64,000 nucleotides of DNA from assembly GCA_046350295.1 (NCBI GenBank), contig JAXMAR010000020.1, positions 54,753-118,752 of the forward strand, written 5' to 3'. Source of the DNA: JAXMAR01 sp046350295 (GTDB taxonomy: Bacteria > Planctomycetota > Planctomycetia > Gemmatales > Gemmataceae). This document shows, piece by piece, positions 9,156 to 17,607 of the stretch. Both the position numbers and the translations under genes were made by a program. The notes under the pieces are model-generated. The model saw only the letters and a list, made by a program, of their open reading frames with translations. It did no database searches and had not been told where the DNA came from. Within the stretch, counting starts at the first letter, position 1; every line of letters begins with the position of its first letter.

Positions 9156-10452
9156 ATGACAAAGTGCGAGAACTCCAACGCAGTCTGTTCACGGCAGCCA
9201 AGCGGCATCGGGAGCGACGCTTTCACGCTTGCACGACCGATCTGGCGGATTGACGTTCTGCTGGAGGCGTGGCAGCGGGTGCGCAGCAACAAAGGGGCTG
9301 CGGCATCGACGGCGAGACGCTGACGATGATCGAGCAGCAAGGCGTCGGGCGGTTCCTGTTGGACCTGCAAGACGTAGCCTGTGCGGGAAGTATCGCCGCA
9401 ACCGGTGCGTCGGCGATACATTCCTGCGGATGGGCGGCAGCGGCCGCTGGGCATCCCGACGTGGTGCGGATCGCGTCGTACAGATGGCGGCAAAGATCGT
9501 GTTGGAGCTGATCTTTGAGGCGCATCCCCGAGCAGGCTGCGCAGTTACGGCTTTCGTCCGCCGCAGCGCGACGCAGGCCTGGAGGCCAATTGCCTGACGG
9601 GCGGGGCGGCCATCACGTGGTGGACGCGGACATTCAAGGCTTCTTCGATGCCATCAACCAGGACATCCTTCTGGAGCAGCGCGGAGGATTTCGGATCGGC
9701 GGGTGCCGTTGCGGCAATGGTTGCAAGCAGGCGTCATGGAGGATACCGTGCGGACGGCGACCGCGGGGATCGGCAAGGCGGGGTCATTTCACCGTTGTTG
9801 GCGAACGTGTACCTGAACGATCTGGACCGCATCTGGACGGCGACTTCGTCTTCACCTGGGTCAACTGGTGCGTTACGCGGATGACTTCGTCATCTTGTGC
9901 CGCACGCGGGCTCAGGCCGGAGCAGGGCGCTGGCTGAGGTGAGGATGATTCTGGATCGGCTGCGACTGCAACCGCATCCGACCAAGACACGATTGGCAGG
10001 GAGGGCTGGGCTTGGGGAAAGAGGGCTTCACGTTCCCGGGGATGTTACCTGCGGATCGTGCGTTCGCACTCAAGGGGCGACGCTATCTGTTCCGCTGGCC
10101 GTCTCCGCGAGCGATGAAAGCGATCACCACCAAGATCCACGACTCCTACCGAACGGCAAGGCGTGGATGAAGGACATCCGGGAAGTGATCCGGGTGCTGA
10201 ATCCGGGTCCTGCGTGGCTGGGGCGGTTACTTCCGGACTGGCAACGCGTCGGCAAAGTTCAACGCGGTGGACAGCTACGTGCGTCAGCGGCTGCTTCGGC
10301 TGCTGGCTCGGCGTGGCGGCCAACGACGCTGGCAACCCGATGGGCGTCCGTTCCGCCGGCTGCCTGGCTGCATCGCCGCTTCGTGCACCGAGCATGGCCT
10401 GTATCAGTTGCTGGGCACGATCCGTTACCCGGGAGTCGCGCATGCCGTCTGA
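9156..10452 (+). pseudogene. ltrA: Group II intron-encoded reverse transcriptase/maturase, multiply frameshifted
   Basis: Joined across frames, this encodes a LtrA-type protein. Pieces in order are IWRIDVLLEAWQRVRSNKGA, IDGETLTMIEQQGVGRFLLD, DRVVQMAAKIVLELIFEA, HHVVDADIQGFFDAINQDI, GGVISPLLANVYLNDLDRIW, the catalytic RYADDFVILC box (9871-9900), ILDRLRLQPHPTKTR, and a maturase X-domain end (VDSYVRQRLLRLL, GLYQLLGTIRYPGVAHAV). The protein would splice its host intron and copy it at new sites. At least six frame changes occur along 1.3 kb, so as written it cannot be made. The start near 9156 (MTKCENSN) is uncertain because a shift follows at once. Confidence 0.8.
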
Positions 10453-10465
10453 GAAGACCAACGGT

Positions 10466-10497
10466 AAGCCGTATGCGGAAATCCGCACGCATGGTTT
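10466..10497 (+). ncRNA. Group II intron domain V hairpin
   Basis: The stretch reads AAGCCGTATGCGG, a short AAAT loop, then CCGCACGCATGGTTT. It contains the AGC catalytic triad at the start and folds as a hairpin, matching the well-known bacterial domain V pattern apart from about two missing bases around the loop. It lies just after the maturase stop, where domain V is expected. Confidence 0.75.
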
Positions 10498-10549
10498 GAA
10501 CGGGGGTCTCAGGAAAATATCGGCGCGCCACCGCGCTCGAGACCTACCA

Positions 10550-11561
10550 ATGTCCTCCGGATCTTTGCCAGTTTTGACCCCCCAGGATTTCGCTTCCGAC
10601 CAGGAAGTTCGCTGGTGCCCGGGCTGCGGCGACTTTGCGATTCTCGGCGTCGTCAAGCATGTCCTGGCCGGCCTGGGGATGCCGCGTGAGCGATTCGTCT
10701 TCGTGTCGGGCATCGGCTGCGCCGGCCGCTTTCCCTATTACCTCAACACCTACGGCTTTCACGGCATCCATGGCCAGGCGACCGCCATCGCCACCGGCCT
10801 GAAGGTCGCCAATCCGGAATTGAGCGTCTGGGTTGTCGTCGGCGACGGCGATGCGCTTGCCCCCGGCGCCAGCCATTTGATCCACGCGTTGCGTCGCAAC
10901 GTCGATATCAAGGTGCTCGTCGTCAACAACGAAGTCTGCGGTCTCACCAAGGGGCAATCGTCCCCGACCTCCCGCCATGGCACGCGGACCCGTTCCAATC
11001 CGGAAGGCTCGTTCGAAACGCCCCTGCGACCTGTTTCCCTGGCTCTCGCCGCTGAAGCGACGTTTGTCGCTCGCTCCATTGACGTCGAAGTGGAACACCT
11101 GGCGCATGTCCTCCAAGCGCGCCGCCCAGCACCGCGGCTGCCGCCTTCGTCGAAATCTACCAGAACTGCAAGATCTTCAACGACGGCGTGTCGACTACGC
11201 GACCGATCCGACGGTGAAGGCCGACAACGTCTGCTACCTTCGAGCACGCCCGCCTCGCTGCTCTTCGGCAAAGATCGCAACCAGGGAATCCGCCTGTTCG
11301 TCTGGAGCCTGAGGTGGTTTCTTTGGCAAACGGCGTGGCGATGGACGATCTCCTGAGTCACGACGAGAAGACGGAGTCGACGCTCGCTTTCCTGCTCAGC
11401 CGCCTGTCCTCTCCCGAGTTTCCCGACTGCCTCGGCGTTCTCGCGCCATCGGCTGCCCGACGTACGGCGCCAGCTTCTGGAAGAGCGCGCGTTCCGCCCC
11501 AAAGGCCCGGCCTAGCTTCGAGACGTTGCTCGCCGGTGACGAAACCTGGATTGTGGAATAA
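10550..11561 (+). pseudogene. korB: 2-oxoacid:ferredoxin oxidoreductase, beta subunit, frameshifted in the 3' half
   Basis: The first 190 residues are intact: DQEVRWCPGCGDFAILG, FVFVSGIGCAGRFPYYLNTY, HGIHGQATAIATGLK, the thiamine diphosphate motif around GDGDALAPGASHLIHALRRN, VVNNEVCGLTKGQSSPTS. The rest is split across frames: AAQHRGCR, VEIYQNCKIFNDGV, LLFGKDRNQGIRL, SLANGVAMDDLL and SFETLLAGDETWIVE-stop at 11559-11561. The family oxidises 2-oxoglutarate or pyruvate with CoA and reduced ferredoxin as products, working as an alpha-beta pair. The usual korA partner is not visible on either side. The gene start lies directly behind a group II intron and shows no ribosome site of its own. A central enzyme is unlikely to be truly dead, so sequence error is the favoured reading. 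Confidence 0.8.
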
Positions 11562-11649
11562 AAACTCCTCGCGATTCCTTCGTCCCTGGTCATTGGTCCG
11601 GCAAGGACGTCTCCCCCAGAGCCCACCGTGGCGGTCTCGCGGACCAAGG

Positions 11650-12183
11650 CCACTGGACCAGGACGTTCCATTCAATGCGATCTGCCCGACCTGCGGCTGG
11701 GATAATGTGCCGGGAAACGAGGCTTGCGTTGAAGCGTCACGGTGATCTGTCGTTTGACCGGCCGGCTGCCACCTGCAAGATCGAGCAGCTTGATGGAGGA
11801 CCCCCATCTCCGTCCTTCCCCTGTCGCCGCCGATCGTGATCCCCGCTACCGCCACGATCGCCAGGCCGTAGAGACCATGATCACCGGCAACATCGGCGCC
11901 TCTTCAGCCGTCGACGACGCCGGCCTCTGCAGGGCATCATCAGCGAACGCGACATCCTCAAGAAAGTGGTCGGTTGTGGTGATGATCTGGCCGACGAGCC
12001 GGTCACGAGCGCTTCATGACACCCCGGCCCGGAGGCGGGTCGCCGCGAACGCTGACTCTTTCGTAACAAAGCGCGCAAACTGGACGCGGGCAGCTATCGC
12101 CACGTGCCCATCGTTCAGGACGGGCGGCCTGTCGGCGTCGTGTCCGCGACATGCTGCGGCACCTGACGCGGTTGTGTCAATAG
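11650..12183 (+). pseudogene. Zinc-ribbon and CBS-domain-pair protein, frameshifted
   Basis: Fragments in three frames join into one protein. The first is a Cys-rich ribbon (ICPTCGWDNVPGNEAC). Then come DLSFDRPAA and a first CBS domain (ETMITGNIGA, LLQGIISERDILKKVV). The second CBS domain runs through MTPRP, VAANADS, SYRHVPIVQDGRPVGVV and VRDMLRHLTRLCQ, with stop at 12181-12183. CBS pairs bind adenine nucleotides and act as energy or redox sensors. The start codon is not resolved because frames shift in this stretch. It follows korB by roughly 90 bases on the same strand. At least three indels are needed. Confidence 0.65.
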
Positions 12184-12426
12184 TCCCGTCTCTTTTTCTC
12201 CGCCGCGACTTCGCAGCTTTCCTCGTGCCGGGCGCGTTTTTTCGTCTGAGCAAAAGATAGTCCACCTTTGCGTTGCAAAGCCGGTCATTTCCTCGCCGCC
12301 GCGCTCCTCCCGAAACTGGGCAAGTTGATAGGTCCGTCGAATGCGGCATGGTGGGCGGACTGGGATTGTGGCGTCTGGCCGGGCAAGTCGAGGGACGTGA
12401 CTGGTCGAAGTAAGCTGGACGGACCC

Positions 12427-12747
12427 GTGATCGGAAGCGCGTCGGAGGATCAGCCTGGCCCGCATTTTAACGTCCTCGCCCTGGTCAAAGGCAAGGAACG
12501 TTTCATCTTCGTCTACGACGATGACAGCCGGGCCGATCTCATCGACGCCCCGAGGCACCAGGCGGCCGACCCGAAGTGAATCCACTTGGTTCGACGCGCT
12601 GGTTTTGACCAAGAAGGCGCAAGGAGCAAGAGGCGGCAACGCGCACGCCGCGCCGGGCGATCCGCCGGCGGACCCGCGCGAGCGCTGCGCCTATCCCCCC
12701 GCCTGAAGCGCGAGGCGAGCCCGCTGACGTGTCCGGACGAGGCGTAA
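12427..12747 (+). pseudogene. Small hypothetical protein, frameshifted
   Basis: The readable part is FNVLALVKGKERFIFVYDDD followed by SRADLIDA and HQAADP, then in another frame TWFDALVLTKKA. The protein would be about 100 residues, soluble and acidic in its middle. The GTG at 12427 is a guess for the start, and the end near 12745 (CPDEA-stop) also depends on joining frames. I do not recognise the family, although the FVYDDDSR core looks like a real conserved protein rather than noise. It lies between the CBS protein and the recombinase on the same strand. Confidence 0.4.
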
Positions 12748-12764
12748 GCCCGAACGTGTGAACC

Positions 12765-13656
12765 ATGCGAGGCCGTGGCCGAGTTTTCAGGAGCCTGGCG
12801 CTGGAGAAGAACGCCTCGGTTTCCACGGTAAAGTCCTACCGCGAGGATCTGGGGCAAGCGGTCGCCTTCTTCAGAGTCAGGGGAAAGGGTTGAAGCTGGG
12901 ACAGTTGACGAGCCGGCACCTACGGGCCTTCTCCGTTTGGCTGCACGAGCGGAAGTATGCTCCGCAGCACCACGCGCGGCGCCTCGCGCGCGCTGCGTTC
13001 CTGGTCGGGTTTCTCGCCCGGCAGGGACTCGTCGACGGAAATCCGGCGGAGGGCTTGCCGCTCCGCGGCAGGAGAAAACTGCCCCATTTTCTGACGGTGG
13101 ACTCGCTCGACAAGCTGCTCGCCCCGGCCGTCGACACGCCGCTCGGCTGCCGCGATCGAGCGACTTCTCGAGCTGCTCTACTCGGCCGGCATGCGTGTGA
13201 GCGAGCTGACCGGCTTGACCTGGGGGACGTGGATCGGGACGCCGGCGCCGCCACCGTCCGCGGCAAGGGAAAGAAGGAACGCTGTCTTTTTGGCTACTCG
13301 GGCCCGCAAGGCCCTCGATCAATGGCTGCAGGAGCGAGAACGCGTGCTCGAGGGCAAGACCGGCAAGTAAACGCTCCGACGCGGTCTTTCTCAACAAGAA
13401 TGGCACAAGGTTGACGAGCCGGAGCGTGGGCCGGCTTTTTGGAGAAATACCCGGGCCCAAGCCGGCATCGATACGCGGACAAGTCCTCACAGCCTGCGGC
13501 ATAGCTTCGCGACCCACTTGCCGACGCCGGGGCCGACATCCGCAGCGCAAGGTGAGCTACTGGGCCATAGCAGCTTGACGACGACCAGATCTACACCCAT
13601 GACAACCGGCCGATTGCGGGAGAGCTACCACAAGGCTCACCCGCGGGGCGCAGTGA
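12765..13656 (+). pseudogene. Tyrosine recombinase of the XerC/XerD type, frameshifted
   Basis: The start at 12765 reads MRGRGRVFRSLALEKNASVS, an N-terminal SAM-like core-binding domain (TVKSYREDLGQAVAFF, LTSRHLRAFSVWLHERKYAP). The catalytic domain follows in pieces: LLYSAGMRVSELTGL supplies the first arginine, LRHSFATH (about 13491-13514) the H-x2-R box, and ELLGHSSLTTTQIYTH the final histidine and tyrosine. All catalytic residues can therefore be read when frames are joined. XerC/D resolve chromosome dimers at dif sites, and similar enzymes move integrons and islands. No attachment site was recognised nearby. At least five frame changes are needed. The 3' part shares a frame with the next gene only because of an indel. 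Confidence 0.75.
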
Positions 13657-13731
13657 CAGGAAGCAGCGGGGCCGAGGCTTCCTATCGCCCGGTTTCCGCC
13701 GGTGGTAGGCGACTCGATCGCTCCAATCGAG

Positions 13732-14887
13732 GTGGAACGGCGACCGCCAGACGGGTTTTCTTGCTCCTCGCCCTGTGCCTCACTCTTGCGTCGGGAAGCG
13801 CCAGGGGCCAGGAAGCCGCCGGCGTCAAGTGGCGCACCGATTACAACACCGCGCGGAAGGAAGCCCAGGAAAAAGGGCTATTGCTCATCATCGACTTCCG
13901 CAAGGAAGCGTGCCACTTCTGCGACATGCTCGAGAGTCAGACGTTCACCAATGCCGATGTGATCAAGACGCTCAACGAGAAGTTCATCCCACTCAAGATG
14001 CGCTGGGAGACCGATGGCGAATTGTGCAAGCATTTGGGCATCGACGCGTTCCCGACCGTCATGATGGCCTCGCCCGACGGCAAGATCGTCAATACCGTCG
14101 TGGGCTTCCAGGATGCGCCCAAGTTCAGCGACAGCATGCAACGCGCCCTCGCTTCGGTCACGCCTCCCGACTGGATGCCCAAGGATCTCGCGCAGACGAA
14201 GAAGTGGATCGCGAGCGGCGATTATCCACGCGCCATTGCCGCGCTCAAGACGATCATCGAGGACGGCAAGGGCCGCCCGGTGCAGGCCGATGCCCAGAAG
14301 CTCCTGGCCGACTTGGAGAAAAAGGCCGAGGACGAGCTGGGCAAGGCGCGTGTTCTCCAGGAAAAGGGGGATAGCGCCAAGGCCATTGAAGTCATCACCG
14401 AGGCGATGCGCAACTTCCCGGGCCTCAACGCGACCAAGGAAGCGACAGGCCTTTTGACCAAGATGGCGGCCGCCTCCGACCTGCGCAACCAGCAGCGCGT
14501 CTCAACGCGCCTGGTGGTTATTGACCCAGGCTCGCGAGTTCTACAAGAACAAGGACTACATTCCTTGTCTTGACCGCTGCGAGATCCTTGTCGCCAGCTT
14601 CGGTGACCTGCCGGAAGGACAGGAGGGGCGCTCTCCTCGTCGGCGACATCAAGAACAACCCCGAATGGCTGCAAAACGCCGCCGACACCACAGCGAACGC
14701 CTGGCGGCGTCTACCTCGCCCTTGCCGACTCCCTCCTCAAGCGAGCACAGCCCGACGTGCCGCGTTCTACCCAGCCGCGTCGTCACCGCCTTCCGGCTCA
14801 CGCCTCGCCGAATCCGCCCAGATCCTCGGCCTCCCTGACCAGCTCCAGGGGTCCGGCATCCGCCTGACGACGGCCAAGGGGCCGTGA
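13732..14887 (+). pseudogene. Exported thioredoxin-fold protein with TPR-like tail, frameshifted near the 3' end
   Basis: A hydrophobic leader (RRVFLLLALCLTLASGSARG) is followed by a thioredoxin-like domain, VKWRTDYNTARKEAQEKGLL, LLIIDFRKEACHFCDMLES, with the redox motif CHFC and the cis-proline region IDAFPTVMMASPDGKIV. The tail is helical and TPR-like (DYPRAIAALKTIIED, GDSAKAIEVITEAM). In other frames it continues as LTQAREFYKNKDYIPCLDRC, then PRFYLQRVVTAFP and SRLAESAQIRLDQLQG. A stop lies at about 14885-14887. The start is unresolved because no ATG lies in frame before the leader; an indel probably separates it from its start. Likely role: thiol-disulfide chemistry outside the cytoplasm. 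Confidence 0.65.
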
Positions 14888-14910
14888 TATCCCTGTTTTT
14901 CCAACCCTTG

Positions 14911-15547
14911 TCATTTCGTTAACCCGCTCGACACCTGGTCTCCCACCTTCAACTCCGTCCGGCGGGCGCTGGCCATTCGCAAGCACGCGCGAGTTCGGCA
15001 TCACATCGATCACGACGATCTGGCTTGAGATGGAGCGAGTTCGGCCCGAGGCGGAACACTTCGAGCGTTTTGTTGACCAGCCCGTGGTCCGAACCGATGT
15101 CGATCATGATCAGGCCGCTTGTCGACCTTGACGTGGATGCTGCCTTTGATCAAGGCATCCGGCTGGAAGCGCCTTTGCCTAGTGGGCGGCGGCGCGTCGA
15201 CCTTGGCACGCCGCCACGACTATTTGCAGCTCATGCACCTGTTTGAGGAGTTGCTCCATCCGCGCCTGCATGGCTTCGGCCTCGAAGCGTCGCTGCGTCG
15301 CCTCCTTGGCTGCCGCGTTATCGTGCTCGAGCTTGAGAATCATCTTGTCCCGCTCGCTCAGCCGCCGCAGGTCCTCGTTCTCGGTGCGGCCGGTCCAGTT
15401 CCGCCTGCAACGCTGCCATGAGGCCGACGCGGCCAGGACCTTGATAGCTTCTTGCACTTCCTGCAGCCGCCTGTACTCCTCGGCAAGCTGCTTGTCCTGG
15501 CCCTGAGCGAGGCGTCAGCAACACGAGGACGATCAAGGCAGACGCAT
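14911..15547 (-). pseudogene. Exported coiled-coil protein, frameshifted
   Basis: Starts at ATG 15547 with a probable signal peptide (LIVLVLLT) that is out of frame after four codons. A coiled coil follows (DKQLAEEYRRLQEVQEAIKV, then NEDLRRLSERDKMILKLEHD and AEAMQARMEQLLKQVHELQI). The C-terminal 100 residues read as a small beta-rich domain in several frames (GLIMIDIGSDHGLVNK, LEVFRLGP, IVVIDVMPNSRV, VGDQVSSGLTK-stop at 14911). This layout is familiar from planctomycete exported proteins, but no function is known to me. It is convergent with the thioredoxin-fold gene and divergent from the redoxin gene at 15693. Confidence 0.55.
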
Positions 15548-15692
15548 GGGAGACCTCCATTCTGGAAAGAGGCCCTGATCGTAGCACGCCGCTGCCGCGC
15601 TCGTCAAACCGACTGGTCTTGCCCGTGGCGCTGAAACCTTTGGCTCCGATCGCGGTATAATTGCTGGACGTTTCGTGTCCCGCGAGGATTCC

Positions 15693-17413
15693 ATGGCCGC
15701 GCTTCGCTTTCCTGATCGCCCTGCTCGCTGCCGCTCCCGCCCATGCCGATTCCCGGCACGACGGCCGCCCTTCACCCCTTCCCGATGCCGCCAAGGAAGG
15801 TCAGCCTGGAGGACTTCAAGGCGAAGAAGGCGATCGTCGTCCTCTTCCTCGGCACGCAGTGGGACCCATCAACAACTCCTACATGCCGGGCGTCCACGAG
15901 CTGCTGGAACGAGGAATATGCGGCGAAGGGTGCAGTTCCTGGCCAACAACAGCAACGAGACGGATGCCAGCGACGGGTCGCCGAGCACGCCAGAAGCATC
16001 GCATCGCCTTCCCGTCCTCCTCGATCCGCAAGCGGTGGCCGATCGCTTCGGCGCTGAGCGTCACCCTGTCGCCTTCGTTCTCGACGAGAAACGCGTCATC
16101 CGCTACCAGCGCATCGACGATCAGTTCGGCATCGGCTTCGTCCGGCCCAGCCCGTCGCGGCGACCTGGCCGAGCGCTCGATGATATCCTCGCCGGCAAGG
16201 AGGCGCGCGTGAAGACGACGCCGGTGGCCGGATGCTACATCACCGCGCCGCCCGCCCTGGTGCTGTCGCCGGCATCCTCGACCACCAGCAGCAAGGTCGC
16301 CGGCGGTGGCGGCACCAGCGCGCGGCTTCGAGCGCGTCGTCTGGCCAGATCAGCCGATGCTGCTCCTGGACACGAGGACGTGCTGTTCCTGGTCAAGAGC
16401 GACCTGGCCACGCGGAGAAGTGGAGGCCTCTACATCGCCGGATCCGGGCCTGGCTACCAGGCCTGCTCGACAACCGCAGCCTGAGCAAGGAAGACCGCGC
16501 GACGTGCTGCTGGCCTGGATCGACGCCGGTTGCCCTGCTGAGGCCTGGCCGCCGGCGCCGACGTTCGCCGGATACTTGGTCCATCGGCAAGCCGGACGCC
16601 GTTCCCACCATGGCCGCGCCTTCGAGGTACCGGCCAAGGCGCCCAAGGAGTGCATCAAGTACCAGTATTTCATCGTCCCCACCAACTTCGAAGAGGACCG
16701 CTGGATCCAGGCCGCCGAGGCTCCGGCCGGGCAGCCGCCCCGTCATCCACCACATCATCGTCTACATCGCCCAGGGCGGAAAAAAGCTTCGCGGCGAGGA
16801 CGGCATCGGCTCCGCTTCCTCGTCGCCTATGTCCCCGGGGACGCCGGCGTCCGCTTCCCTGCCGGCATGGCCAAGAAGATCCCCAAGGGCGCCAGTCTTC
16901 TCAGATGCACTACACGCCCAACGGCGTCGCCTGGCGACAAGTCCTCCGTCGGCGTCGTCTTCGCCAAGGAGCCGCCCAGCTTCGAGATGAAGACGAAAGC
17001 GATCGCGCAGCAGCTCTTCCTGATTCCACCCGGGGCGGGCAATCACAAGGTCGATTCGAAGGCGACGTTCAAGCAGGACGCGGCGTCGCCCGCTGCTCTT
17101 CCCCCACATGCACCTGCGCGGCAAGAGCTTCGAGTACCGCGCCGTAATGCCTGACGGCACGAGGCAGACGCTCCTCTCCGTCCCCAAGTACGACTTCAAC
17201 TGGCAAGACAGCTACATCTTCAAGGAGCCGCTGCGATTGCCGGCCGGCTCGCGCATCGAGTGCACTGCTCACTTCGACAACTCCACCACCAACCTGAGCA
17301 ACCCTGATCCGAAATCGTGGGTCCGCTGGGGGGATCAGACGTGGGAGGAGATGATGATCGGGTTCGTGGATTACGCCTATGTGGCGGCGACGCCCAGGAA
17401 AGACGAGAAATGA
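15693..17413 (+). pseudogene. Redoxin-domain protein with a copper-monooxygenase-like C-terminal part, multiply frameshifted
   Basis: After a leader (AALRF, FLIALLAAAPAHA) a thioredoxin-like redoxin part is readable: KVSLEDFKAKKAIVVLFLGT, QFLANNSNETDA, HRIAFPVLLDPQAVADRFGA, RHPVAFVLDEKRVIRYQRID. The middle is scrambled. It then resolves into FEVPAKAPKECIKYQYFIVP, TNFEEDRWIQAAEA, RPVIHHIIVYIAQGGKK, FLVAYVPGDAGVRFPAGMAK, FPHMHLRGKSFEYRAVMPDG and WGDQTWEEMMIGFVDYAYV. The HH and HMH histidines match copper type II monooxygenase-like planctomycete proteins. Such proteins usually have a cytochrome c CxxCH segment between the two parts; I could not find it, perhaps because of indels. Exported oxidoreductase of unknown substrate. 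Confidence 0.65.
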
Positions 17414-17433
17414 TCGCGCCGCTTCCGTTTAGC

Positions 17434-17506
17434 CTCGGTTCGCAGAACCGAGACGGACGTTGCCCCGAATCCGGAGGGGGATTTTGAGTCCGGTTCCGCG
17501 AACCGG
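17434..17506. repeat. Two copies of an AGCC-CGGTT palindromic repeat
   Basis: Two hairpins lie 37 bases apart: CTCGGTT-CGCAG-AACCGAG (17434-17452) and CCGGTT-CCGCG-AACCGG (17490-17506). Both are flanked by AGCC/GGCT-type bases. A third relative lies at 20933-20956. They sit in the gap between two genes on the same strand. Confidence 0.65.
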
Positions 17507-17607
17507 GGCTAAACATCTCTTGACATCGGTTCCCTTTTGTGACATAGCCCGCCTCAACCGGTCCACCAGGAACGGATCTGGGGAAATCCGGGATTGCGGG
17601 GAATCGC

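Larger units (their letters stand above)
8597..10547 (+). mobile_element. Group II intron with degenerate maturase ORF
   Basis: Three things support this. A reverse transcriptase/maturase coding region lies inside (9156-10452). A domain V hairpin lies at 10466-10497. A domain VI-like stem (GGTCTC at 10505-10510 with GAGACC at 10539-10544) follows, with a TAC 3' end. The 500 bases before the ORF have no coding sense and fit domains I-IV. The 5' edge is an estimate: an early hairpin GAATCGG/CCGATTC (8609-8628) sits 12 bases after GTACG at 8597, one change from the GTGYG consensus. The element ends only two bases before the korB start codon. Indels in the ORF and domain V suggest a dead copy or sequencing errors. 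Confidence 0.7.

Noticed and set aside
12765..13656. Recombinase plus group II intron as an integrative island
   Set aside because: No attachment repeats, phage or conjugation genes lie nearby, and the surrounding genes look like normal chromosomal ones.
13518..14573. Apparent fusion of a Xer recombinase end to a thioredoxin-fold protein
   Set aside because: The two share a frame only because of a lost base near 13650; in the neighbouring frame the recombinase stops at 13654-13656 and the thioredoxin part has its own leader.
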